The position numbers and the translations under genes are program-made. Positions 52,173-63,791 of a DNA stretch of 64,000 nt are shown one piece after another (the first letter of the stretch is position 1; the number at the start of each line of letters is the position of its first letter). The stretch is from Prunella strophiata. Taxonomy: Eukaryota > Chordata > Aves > Passeriformes > Prunellidae. Location: contig JAZBQD010000015.1 in the NCBI GenBank assembly GCA_036583965.1, positions 73,329,830-73,393,829 on the forward strand. Direction: 5' to 3'. A model generated the notes under the pieces. That model saw only the letters and a list, made by a program, of their open reading frames with translations. It did no database searches and was not told the origin of the DNA.

Positions 52173-55100
52173 CTTGCTTTTTCTAAACCTGGACACTTGG
52201 CATGCTTTACATTTTGCCACATACAATATAACGCAAAGTACCAGTTACCTTGTTGAAAGAAGTTGGTATAATTTGTCTATATGGCTTGGAAATAGAAATC
52301 ATGCTTATTTTAGATTAATGGAGAGTCCTTCAGAGAGGAAAATGGCCCTAGCTGCAGAGTGACTTCAGCAAAATGTTGTTTTGCTGTCTCTGTACCATGT
52401 CTTCTCTGCTTCCTCAGCAAAACAAGCTTCTCTTTTCCCTCTCACTGAAGGCAGACATCTGTTTGGAAACTTCCAGGAAGAAAATGTGGAGACTAGTTCC
52501 AGGTCAGTTGTTTGAAAGCAGAAGCTCAGCTGAAGTAACTTGATAATGAGGAGGAGCCAGATGCCAGCTAGGAATTTGCAGACCTTGTTTTGACCTTCTC
52601 CTTCCTCCAGGATTTTGTGTGACTGGTTCAGTCAATTAAGACTTGGCTGTAGGGGCAGTTCATTCAGGGGAGCATCCTGTGAGGACAGCTTTTGTTGAAG
52701 GCAAGTAGTGTTTCTAGCTTCTCTTACTGCTTGCAAAATTGTGCAGGCTAAAATGGGACAAAGGGCTCCCCTAGCACTGCAGGGTTATAACCATGCAGCT
52801 GTTCTTCTGGGGACAGTGGTGAGATTTGCAGGCAGGGTTAATTCTCTTCTTACTCTTCCCCTATAATTTGCTGATAAAATACTTTGTTTCTTTTGTCCTA
52901 CAACTTTTCAGATATTTGTGCTCTTCTGAAATGGTTATAATTGCAGTACTGCCTCTATTTTGCCCCTTGCTCTTGGCATGTAAACTTGACCTTCTCTATC
53001 TTCAGCATGATTTTTAGTGTCATTGTTGGTGACCTATTTGAAGGACTCTTTTGTAAAAGCCTGCATTAACTAAAGGCGAGAACTGAGCAAAATAATGAAG
53101 ATGAAGATTCCCTTGCTAGTGTGATTAGAAGCACAAGGAAGGTGTATGTGAATCCAGTGGGATGGTAGCACTGGTGGCAAAGTACAGAGTCCTGAAATGT
53201 GTTTGTCTCATCTGTGTCTGAGCATTTTTGCCTGTCTGTACTTACATGCCTTAAGCCCTGTGCCAGGGCTCTACACAGAGCATACCATACACTTTTCAGC
53301 TCACAGCTTTATCTCAACTCTATTTTTGGACCATACTTACAAGATGTCTGTTAAATCACACTGCTGAAAAGATGAGAATGTAAAATACTGGGGTATCACA
53401 GAGACCTAACTCCTTGCCCTTTCCCATTTCCATTTTCCTTTGTTTGTTTTTTTTTTTTTTTCCTCCTAAGCAGCATAATATTTACCTGGTCTTGATGAAG
53501 CACTCAGTTGGTACCATGAATGGTAGACACTTCTGAGAAGAGACCTGTGGTTCTTTATTTCTTTCCCACTCAGTGTGAAAGAGTCTGCATCCCTTCTATG
53601 TTATACCCTGCCTTGTTTCCTGTCAGTGTTTCCTTTACACATTTAATAGATTGTAGCAATGTCAGGCAGTTCAGAATCTGCACCAGGAACTTACTGAACA
53701 CATGCTATGGTAAATTGTTAGCCTGTGTTTATGCTGGGTTGGCCGTTTCCTGAGAGCAGCATGTATTTGTGATTCAGTTACTTTAGAATTCTATTAGTCA
53801 TTTGTTCTGTTTGTTTAATTCTGATTGTCTTGACAAAACTTTACAAGCAAAATGGGAGCCTGCTTGCTTTGAAAGTGTTGTCTGTAAAGCAAAACTTCAG
53901 AGGAAGCACTGAAGAGTGTGGTCAAAGTGGGCTTAGTGAATGCTATTTCTGTATTAACTCTGCCTTCAGATTTGCACAGTGGGTGCAATGGCTGAAATAG
54001 ACCACCTTGCACCATCTAATTGCTGCTGATAAAATATGAGGATTACTGCCCTTGTTAGGAAACTTCTCTGTAATGGTCATTGACTACTTAGCTTTTGAAT
54101 GATTGTGGAAACATGCTGGCATTATTTATTTGAATCGTGGGCATCCTGATCTTTTGAAGGGGAAAGGAAATATATTGGTCTTGTTCAGAGTGTTTCAAAC
54201 TGCTTTAAACAGTATGTGTGCTATGATCCTAAGCATGGGGTTGGCTGTATGAAATAGCATGGGAAAAGCTATAATTCTTGCTGGCTGTTCATGGCTGTTC
54301 TTTGGTGGCACTATCAGTGAAAGCTCTTGGCTGAGGCAACACACAGTTTTGACCCCTTGAAACTAGTTGTTTTTCCTATCAAGGAAAGGGAATCTTAGGA
54401 GCTAGTGACTACAATCTATTTTATGATTATAGCAATACTGGCAAAGCCACAGCAGTGCCATATTGTGAGCTTACTGTGTTTTTTACTTTATTCCCACTTA
54501 AATTCCCAGTAGAAGAGATAAGGTTTATCATCTGTTCTGCAGGGAGATGGACTGTCTTTCCTTTTAAAACAGTGTTATAAATGTGCCATGTTGAATCTTA
54601 ATCCTTTGTATGATGGTGTTTAGAAAGATGGTGTTTTGATAGTGGAGTTTCTCAGCCTTTTTTAATGCTCAGATTTCTATTTGACGAAATCCAACTACAG
54701 ATATTTCTTCAGGGTAACTTTTGAATGTTGTTCAGTGACCTGGATGAAAATAAGATGGTAAATCTGTTTTCTTAGAACTTCCCTAGTGCAGTAGATGAAG
54801 AAACAAACATTAGATGACCTCCACTGCTTTCAATAATAAATGAACACAGAGTTTCAGAGAGAAGCTGGGAAGAGCAGAGCAGAGATACACAAGAGCAGAA
54901 AAGGGGGGTAGCTGAAAGTAAGCAATTTCTCTGGCTCAAGTGTCAGGAAAACCTGAAGTTTCTTTAAAATTTCAGGCCACTTAAAGTGAAGAGCAGAGGA
55001 ATGTGATAAGGCATGCTGGGCATGGACAAAGTAAAAAGGAAATGAAGGGAACTTGTTAAGGATTTTGTGGGGGGGAAGCCTGTTTGTGTGTTTAGAGGGA

Positions 55101-56224
55101 AAACCACTCACAATGCCTAAACAGAGACTGTGTGGTGTTTAGAGCACATGGAGGATGAAAGGCTTCAAACAATGGCTAAAAGCCTTGTCTTCTCTATCTT
55201 GCTGGATACTTTGGTCATCAGCTTTGTTGTTTTCAATGTTACCCCTGGCACTTGAGTCTCTGCCTGTTTTCACTTCAGCAGAGGTAGCTGAGCAGGTTTA
55301 GGGGTTGCAAATAGCTACCTTAATTGTTTGGTATCTCTCATCATGACATGATGTAAACCTTGAATACTTAGTGATTCAAGTGGAATTTTTTGCAGAACAC
55401 CTTTAAAACAGGAAGTAACTCACTGGTGCCACAATTTTAATATTAATTGCTTGATGTGTCCATTTTTTTATGGCATCATGTGAGCATCATGAGAATGGAA
55501 AAAAAACCTTCATGAGAGATTGTAGCAAACTACAGAAACTTTATACAAATGATTTAACTTTCCTAATCTCCCCAATTCTGTTTTTTTTCTAGAAGGCCTG
55601 TTTTCCTGGAATTTCTCTTGTCTTTTAACTGTCTCACTAACTTTGGAGCTATTACAGCCACTTGAAAAGGGGTAGTGGCATCTTTCTTTTGCTGACAACA
55701 AATGACTTTGGTTAAATATTTATGCACTTAGATACTTGATTGCTAATGCCCATTAAGTCAGGTCCTCTTTTTGTTGTGTCTTGCTATATAAATAGGTACT
55801 TGTGTCTCGTTTGGCACCATTCATATGAGTTTGCCCTTCTACTGAAATCATAGAACACTAGAACTAAGCCATACCTGTTTATTGATGTCTATAATTTTGC
55901 TTTCCCAATGAACTGCAGTAGCTGGTGCTAAAACTGTGCTGAAAATTCTGGAAAAAACTTGATTATTAGTTTGAGGGATAAGTGTGTTAGACTTTTTTGA
56001 AGTAACTGATGCATCAAATCTGTGCCATATGAACTCAACCCACTTTGATAATGAGGATTTTAAGCACTATGTGTTAGCCTTAATACCAAGTTTTGTATTC
56101 TAATTAAAAGGAAAAATTTTACATTTCAGATAGGCTTTGCAATATGGTTTGGAAAATACACTTGTGTGGACAGACAAGGAGAATTTACAGTTGTGATACA
56201 TGTGTTTAAAAACCCCAAAACTTT

Positions 56225-56303
56225 TTTAGCTACACTTCTTAGGGCATCTTACAGTGATGAATAAAATCCAGAATTAAAATGTGAAAACAGAAGTGTAGCT
56301 AAA
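56225..56303. repeat. 15-bp inverted repeat, 49-bp spacer
   Basis: Arms 56225-56239 (tttagctacacttct) and 56289-56303 are perfect reverse complements. No target-site duplication is visible outside them, so a miniature transposon is not supported. Confidence 0.8.
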
Positions 56304-56935
56304 GAATATCAAGCAAGAAAATTTAGTTCTGCCAATGCAGTAATATTGTAATAAAGTATGCTTTTTGGTTTTGCTGGATTCACTGAGTACCCAGCCTTTC
56401 GTGGTAAGTGCTTCTCAGTTGTCTGGCAGAACTCAAAGGTGCATGTGGCCGGATGCTTCCTTTCCACCCACAGAAGGGTAGAGCTGGCTCTCTTGTAAAA
56501 GGACTCGGGATTGGCATAATTGTAAGATCATCTGGCTGTTGATGTGTGAATTATTACTTGATACACTCTGAAGAATTAAAAAAGGTGTTCCAGATCCATG
56601 TTTTCCTTTAAAAGGAGAGATAAAAACACAGTTAACTTCTTCTGTTTCACTGAGTAAAGTGTTGATGGAGTACCTTCAATAAGGCAGGGGTATTCATAGT
56701 GTTGCAAGCACTGGCTGAAGAACTGTAGCAGTTGTCAAAGAGGTTCTTTTGATTGCTTGCCAAAATCTAAGATCCGTGCTAAGATAGCCTGTGTCTGAAC
56801 CCTATCTAATTTGATATCAATCAACAATGAGAAACTTCAGTTTCCTACTGTCAGTCATCAGTGCAGCATTGGAAATAAACTGTTTTCTGTTGTCTAATGG
56901 GTAATTGAACATGGTCTCCTTCCTTTTTCCCCCAG

Positions 56936-57131
56936 ATAATTTCAGACCTTGAGTCTTGGAATGATGAGCTCTCTCAGCAAATGAATGACTTTGACACTGA
57001 AGATCTTACAATAGCAGAACAGAGGCTCCAGCATCATGCAGACAAAGCCCTGACCATGAATAACTTGACCTTTGATGTCATCCACCAAGGGCAGGATCTG
57101 CTGCAGTATGTCAATGAAGTTCAGGCATCTG
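56936..57131 (+). CDS. TRIO: TRIO exon, spectrin repeat
   Basis: 196 nt, starts in phase 0 and ends after one base of a split glycine codon (segment residues 721-786). It encodes [20 protein letters not shown], then [38 protein letters not shown] and NEVQAS. The Trp in ESWN and the [10 protein letters not shown] helix fit a spectrin repeat. It follows the third RK-QL exon in the same way that the 41-codon exons follow the first two. Acceptor 'tttcccccag', donor 'gtaaga'. Third positions are 31 of 65 G or C. Confidence 0.95.
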
Positions 57132-57728
57132 GTAAGATGGTTCCTTTGTGCTATTTCAGGCAGTGGCTTTCTAAGAATTACCCAGTTGTCTCTCCATGGG
57201 ATGTGTGAAAGTAACAGGGATGCTGGTTAACTGTAAACTGGGGTCATGTGGACTTCTTTATACTCAAATAATTCAATTATGTTCATAAGAACATAGTGGC
57301 ACATAATGTCATCAGAGTTGGCAACACCTGAAGGTGCTTAATTTTTAGAGGAAGGGAATTTCACTCAGGAAGTCAATAAAATTAGAGTAATTAAGGGATC
57401 ATTAGTTTTATAGTTAGTCAGTCAAATATTTGCAGTCAAGCAAAGATTTTCAGCTTTCAAGTAATGTCTTCCTTTTTTGTTCCTTATGCCCCTTCATTTG
57501 ATATTTTTCACTGTATATGATCGCATAGGGTAAGTATCAGACCTCAAAAAAACCCCCCCATATTGCACTTCTTAAGAGTGCAAACCCCTATACTCACGTA
57601 AGCAAATCCTCCAAGGATTAGGCTGAACTTGGAGAAGGAGCTGGGAAATTAAGTACTAGAACAGTGGAGACGGGCAGTTTGTCTCGGGAGCTTTGCGAGT
57701 CATTCCTGTCCGACCTTCCCGACTGCAG
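57132..57728 (+). other. TRIO intron, 597 nt
   Basis: Shortest complete intron here, phase 1. AT-rich, except for a GC-richer last 70 bases leading into the next exon. No repeat recognised. Confidence 0.9.
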
Positions 57729-57895
57729 GTGTGGAGCTGCTTTGCGACCGAGACGTGGACATGGCCACGCGCGTGCAGGACCTGCTGGAGTTCCTGCACG
57801 AGAAGCAGCAGGAGCTGGACGTGGCGGCCGAGCAGCACCGCAAGCACCTGGAGCAGTGCGTGCAGCTGCGGCACCTGCAGGCGGAGGTCAAGCAG
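57729..57895 (+). CDS. TRIO: TRIO exon, spectrin repeat, GC-rich
   Basis: 167 nt. It completes the split glycine codon and ends in phase 0 (segment residues 786-841). It encodes [20 protein letters not shown], then [20 protein letters not shown] and [15 protein letters not shown]. It is the fourth copy of the RK/HRK-x-L-x-x-x-x-Q-L module. 53 of 55 full codons end in G or C, against 31 of 65 in the preceding exon, and CpG is frequent. This opens long frames in other registers and on the minus strand, which are shadows. Acceptor 'gactgcag', donor 'gtacgg'. The next TRIO exon is not in the window. Confidence 0.94.
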
Positions 57896-58042
57896 GTACG
57901 GCCAAAAACGCGCACGGGGAAGCGACCTCCTGCTGCTTAAAGCCTTTCCTTGGGAGCAGGGGAGGACTCTGATCACCTGGGAAACTTCTTCTTCTGTTAA
58001 CATGAAGTGCACTTTTTTAACTTGCATCACCGGTCAGTCAGA

Positions 58043-58440
58043 GCAGAAGTCCTATGGGAGCAGCTGAGAGAGCTGGGGATGTTTAGCCTGGAATAAAGGA
58101 ATCTCAGGGGGGACCTTATCACTCCTGCAACTACCTGATAGGAGGGTGTGTCAAAGTAGGAGTTTGATTCTTTATCCAGGTAATAGGACAGGACAAGAAG
58201 GAAAGTCTTCCAGTCGTGCCAGAGGAGGTTTAGATTAGATATTAGGAAAAAATTCTTCACTGGAGAGGGTTTTTAAGCACTGGAACAGGATTGATGGAGG
58301 CACTGTCCCTGAAGATACTTAAAAGACATCTAGATGAGACACTGAGACACATGCCTTAGTGGTGGACTTGGCAGTGCTAGGTAAACAGACTTGATGGTCA
58401 CAGAGGTTTTTTCCAACCCAGGTTATTCTGATATTCTGTA
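58043..58440 (+). mobile_element. CR1 LINE, 3' end, 5'-truncated
   Basis: It matches the remembered last 400 bases of CR1 in the sense orientation: 'gctgagagagctggggatgt', 'tatcactcctgcaactacct', 'gtgccagaggaggtttagat', 'ttaggaaaaaattcttcac', 'tagtggtggacttggcagtg' and the terminal 'ttccaacccaggttattctg'. The tail is a degraded ATTCTATG-type repeat near 58425-58440. It sits about 150 bases past the exon donor. Confidence 0.88.
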
Positions 58441-60506
58441 TATACAAGTCAAGTGTTTGAAGTATAGAGTGATTTGAGCCAATGTTAAACTCATGCTTTT
58501 ACCATCTGAATGGTGATGAACAACAATGTTCAGTCACAGTCCTTGCACACTGACCTAATATTTTCTGGGTCTATTGTTTGAAACATCTACAAATAATGAT
58601 AACATAATGTCAATGTAGTTTATGTTCCTGGAGAAGAAAAACAGTTTTGCTTCTCCTGGCAATAAAGTAGCAAGTTTTGAGGTCTTTATCTGATAAACAC
58701 CTAAACCTTTGGTGATTTGAGATGTGGGCAGAGCCACTGAAGTAGGTGAAATTTTAAGAAAAAGAAACAAGACACTAGAAAAGCTAAGAGTTTTTTATCT
58801 TGCTCACATTTGGAAGCATCACAGAAGTTTGCTATAGTTTGTTAGTATTACTGTGGCTCATAATGAGACTGAATGACAACTCCCAAATTGCAAAGTAATA
58901 TGAAAGGGGTCCAGCTAGGACTAGAAGTGAATAGAAGGTTCCTAAAGTATTTTCAGGCAGTGGTTGGTTGCTCTACAGTAGCAGATGCCAAGTTCCTGTG
59001 TGGTCTTGAATTAAATGAGTGCAGAAAACAGCAGCAGTTGTCTGCTGTCACTGCACTATAGGCATCAATCAAAGACTTGATGTTCTATTTCAAGGCTTTG
59101 CATACTCTACTGAACTGTGCTGTATCTGCCTTAGCACTTACTCATCTTGGTAGTGCAGATTGCAAATTCCTCCTTCCACCTGAGTAATGGTTGAGATAAA
59201 GTTGTTGCAGATCAGGATAGTTTCTGTACTCAGTTGCATTTTATCTTGAAGATGAAGGAAAAGAGTGCACATCTGCAGAGGAAGGAAAAAATTAAAAGAA
59301 ATAATGCCAGATGAGGTACTCTCATCCCTTTGTGGTATGTCAGTGGGTTTGGGTGGAATGAGGTAGTAAGAAAAAAAAAATGTTAATTTCCATGATACTG
59401 AAATAGTATTCAGGTAGAAGAACAGAATATAGCAGTTTGGTAATATTTCATATATTAAGAGACGCTAAATAGTTATTTATACCTGCATGCTCCCACAATA
59501 AAGTGAGTGCTTTGGTCCACTAGCTTTGTTTGTGTGCAAGTTAAATGTTACAAAAAAGACGTGTCATTTTGGCAGAAACAGGCAGATGATGAATATCATG
59601 GATTTTAGGGGAATACCCCTAGTGCATTTTGTATGTGATTTGTAGATCATTCTTGAAGAAATTTCTAACTTTTTTGAACCACTGCTTGCCCTGACTGAAA
59701 CAGAAGCTAAAATTTAGGTTCTTAAGAAAGTACTGGAAAAGTTTGTCTTATTATAAAGGTATAGGTAGTACATTAACATAGCCAGCTGTCTTTTCTTCAT
59801 AGACTGGGATATGAAAGAAAAAAGCATATTCTATTTTGTATTTCTAGAACAGACCTCTATCAAGTGGGATTTGATGTTGAATGAAATGCCATAATATGTG
59901 TGAACTTTCAGACAATCATACATGAACATGTAGCTGACAGAAGGTTCATGTATTACTTTTCCAGATTTTACTGTACAGATTCACCTGCAATACTTGCCCA
60001 GCCTGAGGCCTGAAAATTGAATGGAACTCAATCTGAATGTTAATGCATTGTCTCATAGGATTTCTTTCGAGCCCTTTGGAATGCTTTGAGGATAGTAACC
60101 CTTAGTTTTGAGATTACAGTTGCCTTTTCATAAAACCACATCTGATTTATTTTTATTTTTATTACACACAATTAAGGAAGCATGATCTTCTCCTGTCTCT
60201 TCTACACTAGGAAAAACTTTATAGGTCAGCAGGTCACAGTAGGTGCTTTACCTGAGAGTAAAATGAAGTAGGTAAACCTCATCTTCAGTCTGTTTTATTT
60301 GTGTTTTGTTGCCTGAAGCAGTGAACACATGGTTTTTCCGTTCACTTACTGTAATTTTCTGTTAGATTTATTGTTGATGAACTGGGTGTAAGCATATTTA
60401 TTATGTAGATGGGATACTGTCTCCATAGCAAGAATTCTAACAGTATTTCCATTTAAATTCTTCCTGCCAAAGCAACATTACTGCTGTTGTATTTTCGCGC
60501 ACATGC

Positions 60507-60532
60507 ACATACACACACACACACATATATAT
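60507..60532. repeat. (CA)n(TA)n microsatellite
   Basis: A CA run passes directly into a TA run. Confidence 0.85.
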
Positions 60533-62243
60533 TTATATGAAATACATAAAAATGTGTAGCTTGTAGTCATGTGAAGAGGTTAGACTGGAACACTGCAGGA
60601 ATTTAGACAAACACTTGCAAATATTCTCTTCCATACTAGGTAGTGAAACTGTGTGCTTAATTAATTTTTATCAAATAAGCACAGAGACTAGACAAAAACA
60701 TTCAGTATTGCTTCTTCCTTAACTGTTGTGCCAGTTCTGCTTTGTGGCATTGATGTTTTGTATATCAAGCCTCAGGACTAGGAGGAAGCAGAAGAGCCAG
60801 AAGACAAACAGAGGTTTAAAGAAAACCTGCAAAGAATTTGCTTGTTAACTTGATGTGTAATAGGTGCAGAAAGGACAAAAGCAGATACCAAAATACAGTG
60901 TAGCAAAACCGTGGAAAATAAGGGGAAGAGAATGCTGACTGAAATAAAAGAGACAGCTGTATGTGGGGAAAGCAACATGGAAAGGAAAATGTGACCACTT
61001 TTTTACAGGGCAGGGACATACGAGTAGGTGGAGGCAGAGTAATATTTATGAGAATGTCTGTCTCATGCAGAACTCCAGCTGCATGTTTGCCAGACAAACC
61101 TTCTTTATTAATCACCTAACATACAGCTGTTGGATTGCTTACTGCTACAATCACTCCCACGTACTCACTGTGTAGAATGAATGCTTTGCTGTGCTTAAGG
61201 TCAAAATCGCTTCCAAGCTTCAAACACAATCCAGTTGGTTTCAGTATGCTCATTAAGCCTTTTCAGTGCAATGTTTTCTGCTGTTCTGATCATGGTGTAT
61301 GTTCTTGGCTATATAACTATGTATTCATATATGTACAGTGGTGTACAGATACTTCAGCCCTCAAGAGTACCTTAAGCTGCTTTGTGTTTTCACTGGCAAA
61401 TCATTTAGCTTGGTGCCTGAGCTCTGACTATCCCAAAATACTACTCAGGAAGGATATCCTGGCACTCCATGTAGTGCCATATGGGTATGAAAACATAGCT
61501 AAGACAGCAGACCGAAGCAGGTTGTCTTGTGATCATGTTTAGTTACAGTCAAAAATCTGTCCAAGAAACTAGTCCTAAATCAAGCATTTATCTACAGATC
61601 TACCTATCTGACCTTTTCAAGTGTCCCACGTGACCCAAATTCTGTCTCTTTTCCACACCTTTGCTGATGCTTTGCTGTTGCTTTTCTAGCCTGTTGAAGG
61701 CTGCGAGGGGAAAGATGGGGGTTGTGATCCACTCAGACAGGGAGGTGGTGGGAACATGAGCGTGCCAACAAACCCTGAAGGCAGCACTCCTGGAAGGAGA
61801 ACAGGCTATTTCCTAATGCTTATATTTTCCCTTGAGTCAGAGCAGAAGGAAGGGGATAGTACTGCTGGCAGATTTCTTCCTGTGAGTTTCACTAGCTTGT
61901 GTACTTGCACCCTGACCTGCACCAAGCAGGAGGACAAGTCTTTGTGTTTGAAATGGCATGTTCTGTTCTAGCTGTTGCTGCTGTAAATAATGGGATGCCA
62001 AGTCAAGAGGAGCTTTCAACTGGTGCTGCTTAAGCATTCTCCTTCATTAAAATCCTCTGAAGAAGGCTAGATGTATAAGAACCCTAGAAAGGTGTGTTTT
62101 GTTACACCATACCTGGAAGAATTACTTTTTAATGTAGAGAAGGAACCTTACGAACTTTCCTAAGACAAAATAAAAATAAAAAAGGAATTAAAAAAAAAGA
62201 TAATCTGCCTCTGTATTCTTGCAGACAATTTATTTGGACAAAT

Positions 62244-62272
62244 ATGGACAAATATAGTCCATATTTGTCCAT
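62244..62272. repeat. 12-bp inverted repeat, 5-nt loop
   Basis: Arms 62244-62255 (atggacaaatat) and 62261-62272 are perfect reverse complements around agtcc. The tggacaaata word is also directly repeated just upstream at 62235. Confidence 0.8.
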
Positions 62273-62748
62273 GTATATGGACAAGTTTCTATCTACAGTC
62301 TATTGGACCCATCTGCTTCCCTTAAAAGCTGCCGTTTTTCCTGCTCCAGAGGCTTACCCAGGCTTTCTCCCTGAGTGTTAAAAATCCCCAGGTGGCTTAG
62401 CAACTTAGGAACTCCCAGTTTCTTTCACAGTCCCTTTTGTGTGCCCCCAGACTGTGATCTGCAGGGGTCACCTTTGCGGTAGGAGAGGTTGTTCCAAAGC
62501 TGGAGCCATCTTCCCCTTGCTTGCAAGACTGCACATGACCCAGCACTTTCTCCCCAAAAGACCAGAATGTCTGCATTAATAATACAACAATGTCACAGTC
62601 TGGATAAGTGTAAGTCAGAGGGTGAGGTTGTGGTGCAGATTTGAGGGAATGGATGTTGTGTCAGGATGGCTAGACCTCAATTGCTTCAAGCTGTCAGACA
62701 TGTTAGAGTGTACTTTGGATGCAGACCCACATGTGCCTTTCAGGTTGT

Positions 62749-62809
62749 GAGGAATTGTGTTTTACAGGTCATTTTCTTTGAGGAATTGTGTTTTACAGGT
62801 TATTTTCTT
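62749..62809. repeat. Tandem duplication, 31-bp unit, two copies
   Basis: The unit beginning gaggaattgtgttttacagg occurs at 62749 and again at 62780, with one c/t difference across the 30 bases compared. It looks like a recent local duplication. Confidence 0.85.
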
Positions 62810-62989
62810 GGGTTCTGCCCATGTTTCCAGTCTGCAAGTGTAGTCATATAATTCTGATTACTTAGTGCTTTAATGCTATAATTGGTAGTGTCATGTGTGG
62901 ATCACTAGATGAGAGTATTTAGTGTTACGAACTAACTGATTTGGTAGTTAATATATTTATTAGCAGTGGTTAAAGGTCTAAAATCAATT

Positions 62990-63420
62990 AGCAGGAAAAA
63001 GTTAGAAAAACTGGTGAAGTTCAACTGGGCCTAAAGAAATTCACTCTGGAATACTTAGAAAACTGCCATTGTTTCCAAACATCAGGAGATTGGATGAGAT
63101 TCTGGAGGCCTGAAACTCAACATCTACTTCACAAAAGTGGAAAAGGACTAGCTGAGGGAGGATTATAGGTCAGCTAGTTTAACACAGTTCCCAGGAAAAA
63201 TATTGAAACAAGTAGATCATTAAACTTGAACAGTGACAAAAGGAGAAAAGGCTAACACAGGTCAATCAATCATAGCTTTCCATTGATAAATGCCCCTCTT
63301 TTCATCTGACAAGGCAAAAGCTCTTCTGGGAGGGGTGGAAAAGCAATGTCAAAGCTTTCAAAATAGTGTAGCTCAGTCTGTCTGGCCCTAACTTATTATG
63401 AGAATGTCATATGAGACTAA
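62990..63420 (+). mobile_element. Ancient CR1-like LINE fragment
   Basis: A frame at 63158-63223 reads EDYRSASLTQFPGKILKQVD before a stop. This resembles the N-terminal reverse-transcriptase block of CR1/L3 elements, which typically read x-N-Y-R-P-V-S-L-T-x-x-x-G-K. The DNA upstream ('catctacttcacaaaagtgg') also fits that family. The region beyond 63420, up to about 63900, may continue the element, but decay prevents a firm call. Confidence 0.45.
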
Positions 63421-63769
63421 ATTACCAAGAATGATAACTTGCTGAAAAAAACATACTCAGTAACAAAAGTTATTAAGAGACTCAGTGGATTAGAAAACAG
63501 ATTTAAAAATGAAAAAAAAAATTGTCTGTATTTGGATATTATTAGTTCACATTCTCAGTCAGATAACCTACGTGTTAGCAATTATGCTATTAAATTTGAA
63601 GTGAAAAGCAGGAGCAGCTGGAAAAGGGGTTTGAGTTCATCAAAAGATGCTGGATTACAGTTCAGAATTATCTTGATGGGAGGATGGGAAACTGTGCTTT
63701 AAGAAGGATATGAGTTTGAATAGTGAAAAATACAGAGCATGATGTACTGGAAAGAATAATCAGCTGAAT

Positions 63770-63791
63770 AAATACAGGGGAAATACAGGGG
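63770..63791. repeat. 11-bp tandem duplication
   Basis: aaatacagggg occurs twice in direct succession. Confidence 0.8.

Larger units (their letters stand above)
50010..56935 (+). other. TRIO intron, 6926 nt
   Basis: Phase 0 intron. It carries a CR1 element at 51655-52172 on the minus strand, a T run near 53449-53461 and a 15-bp inverted repeat at 56225-56303. No conserved frame recognised outside the exons. Confidence 0.85.

Noticed and set aside
51831..52256. 141-codon plus-strand open frame
   Set aside because: It lies mostly within the complement of a CR1 3' region and runs on into intron sequence. The frame is incidental.
1732..57895. Assignment to the paralogue KALRN (kalirin)
   Set aside because: Exons such as 32800-32922 are nearly identical in both genes. 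But ACIPSEEVCKRG, ESFPCCIHVAL, EEWIEIRVAFEDYISNA and [12 protein letters not shown] fit TRIO, and recalled kalirin differs at each.
57656..58067. Overlapping 100-124 codon frames on both strands
   Set aside because: They are shadows of the GC-rich TRIO exon at 57729-57895, where stop codons are rare in every register.
61135..61542. 135-codon plus-strand open frame
   Set aside because: No family resemblance, and intronic. Nothing beyond the lack of stops supports it.
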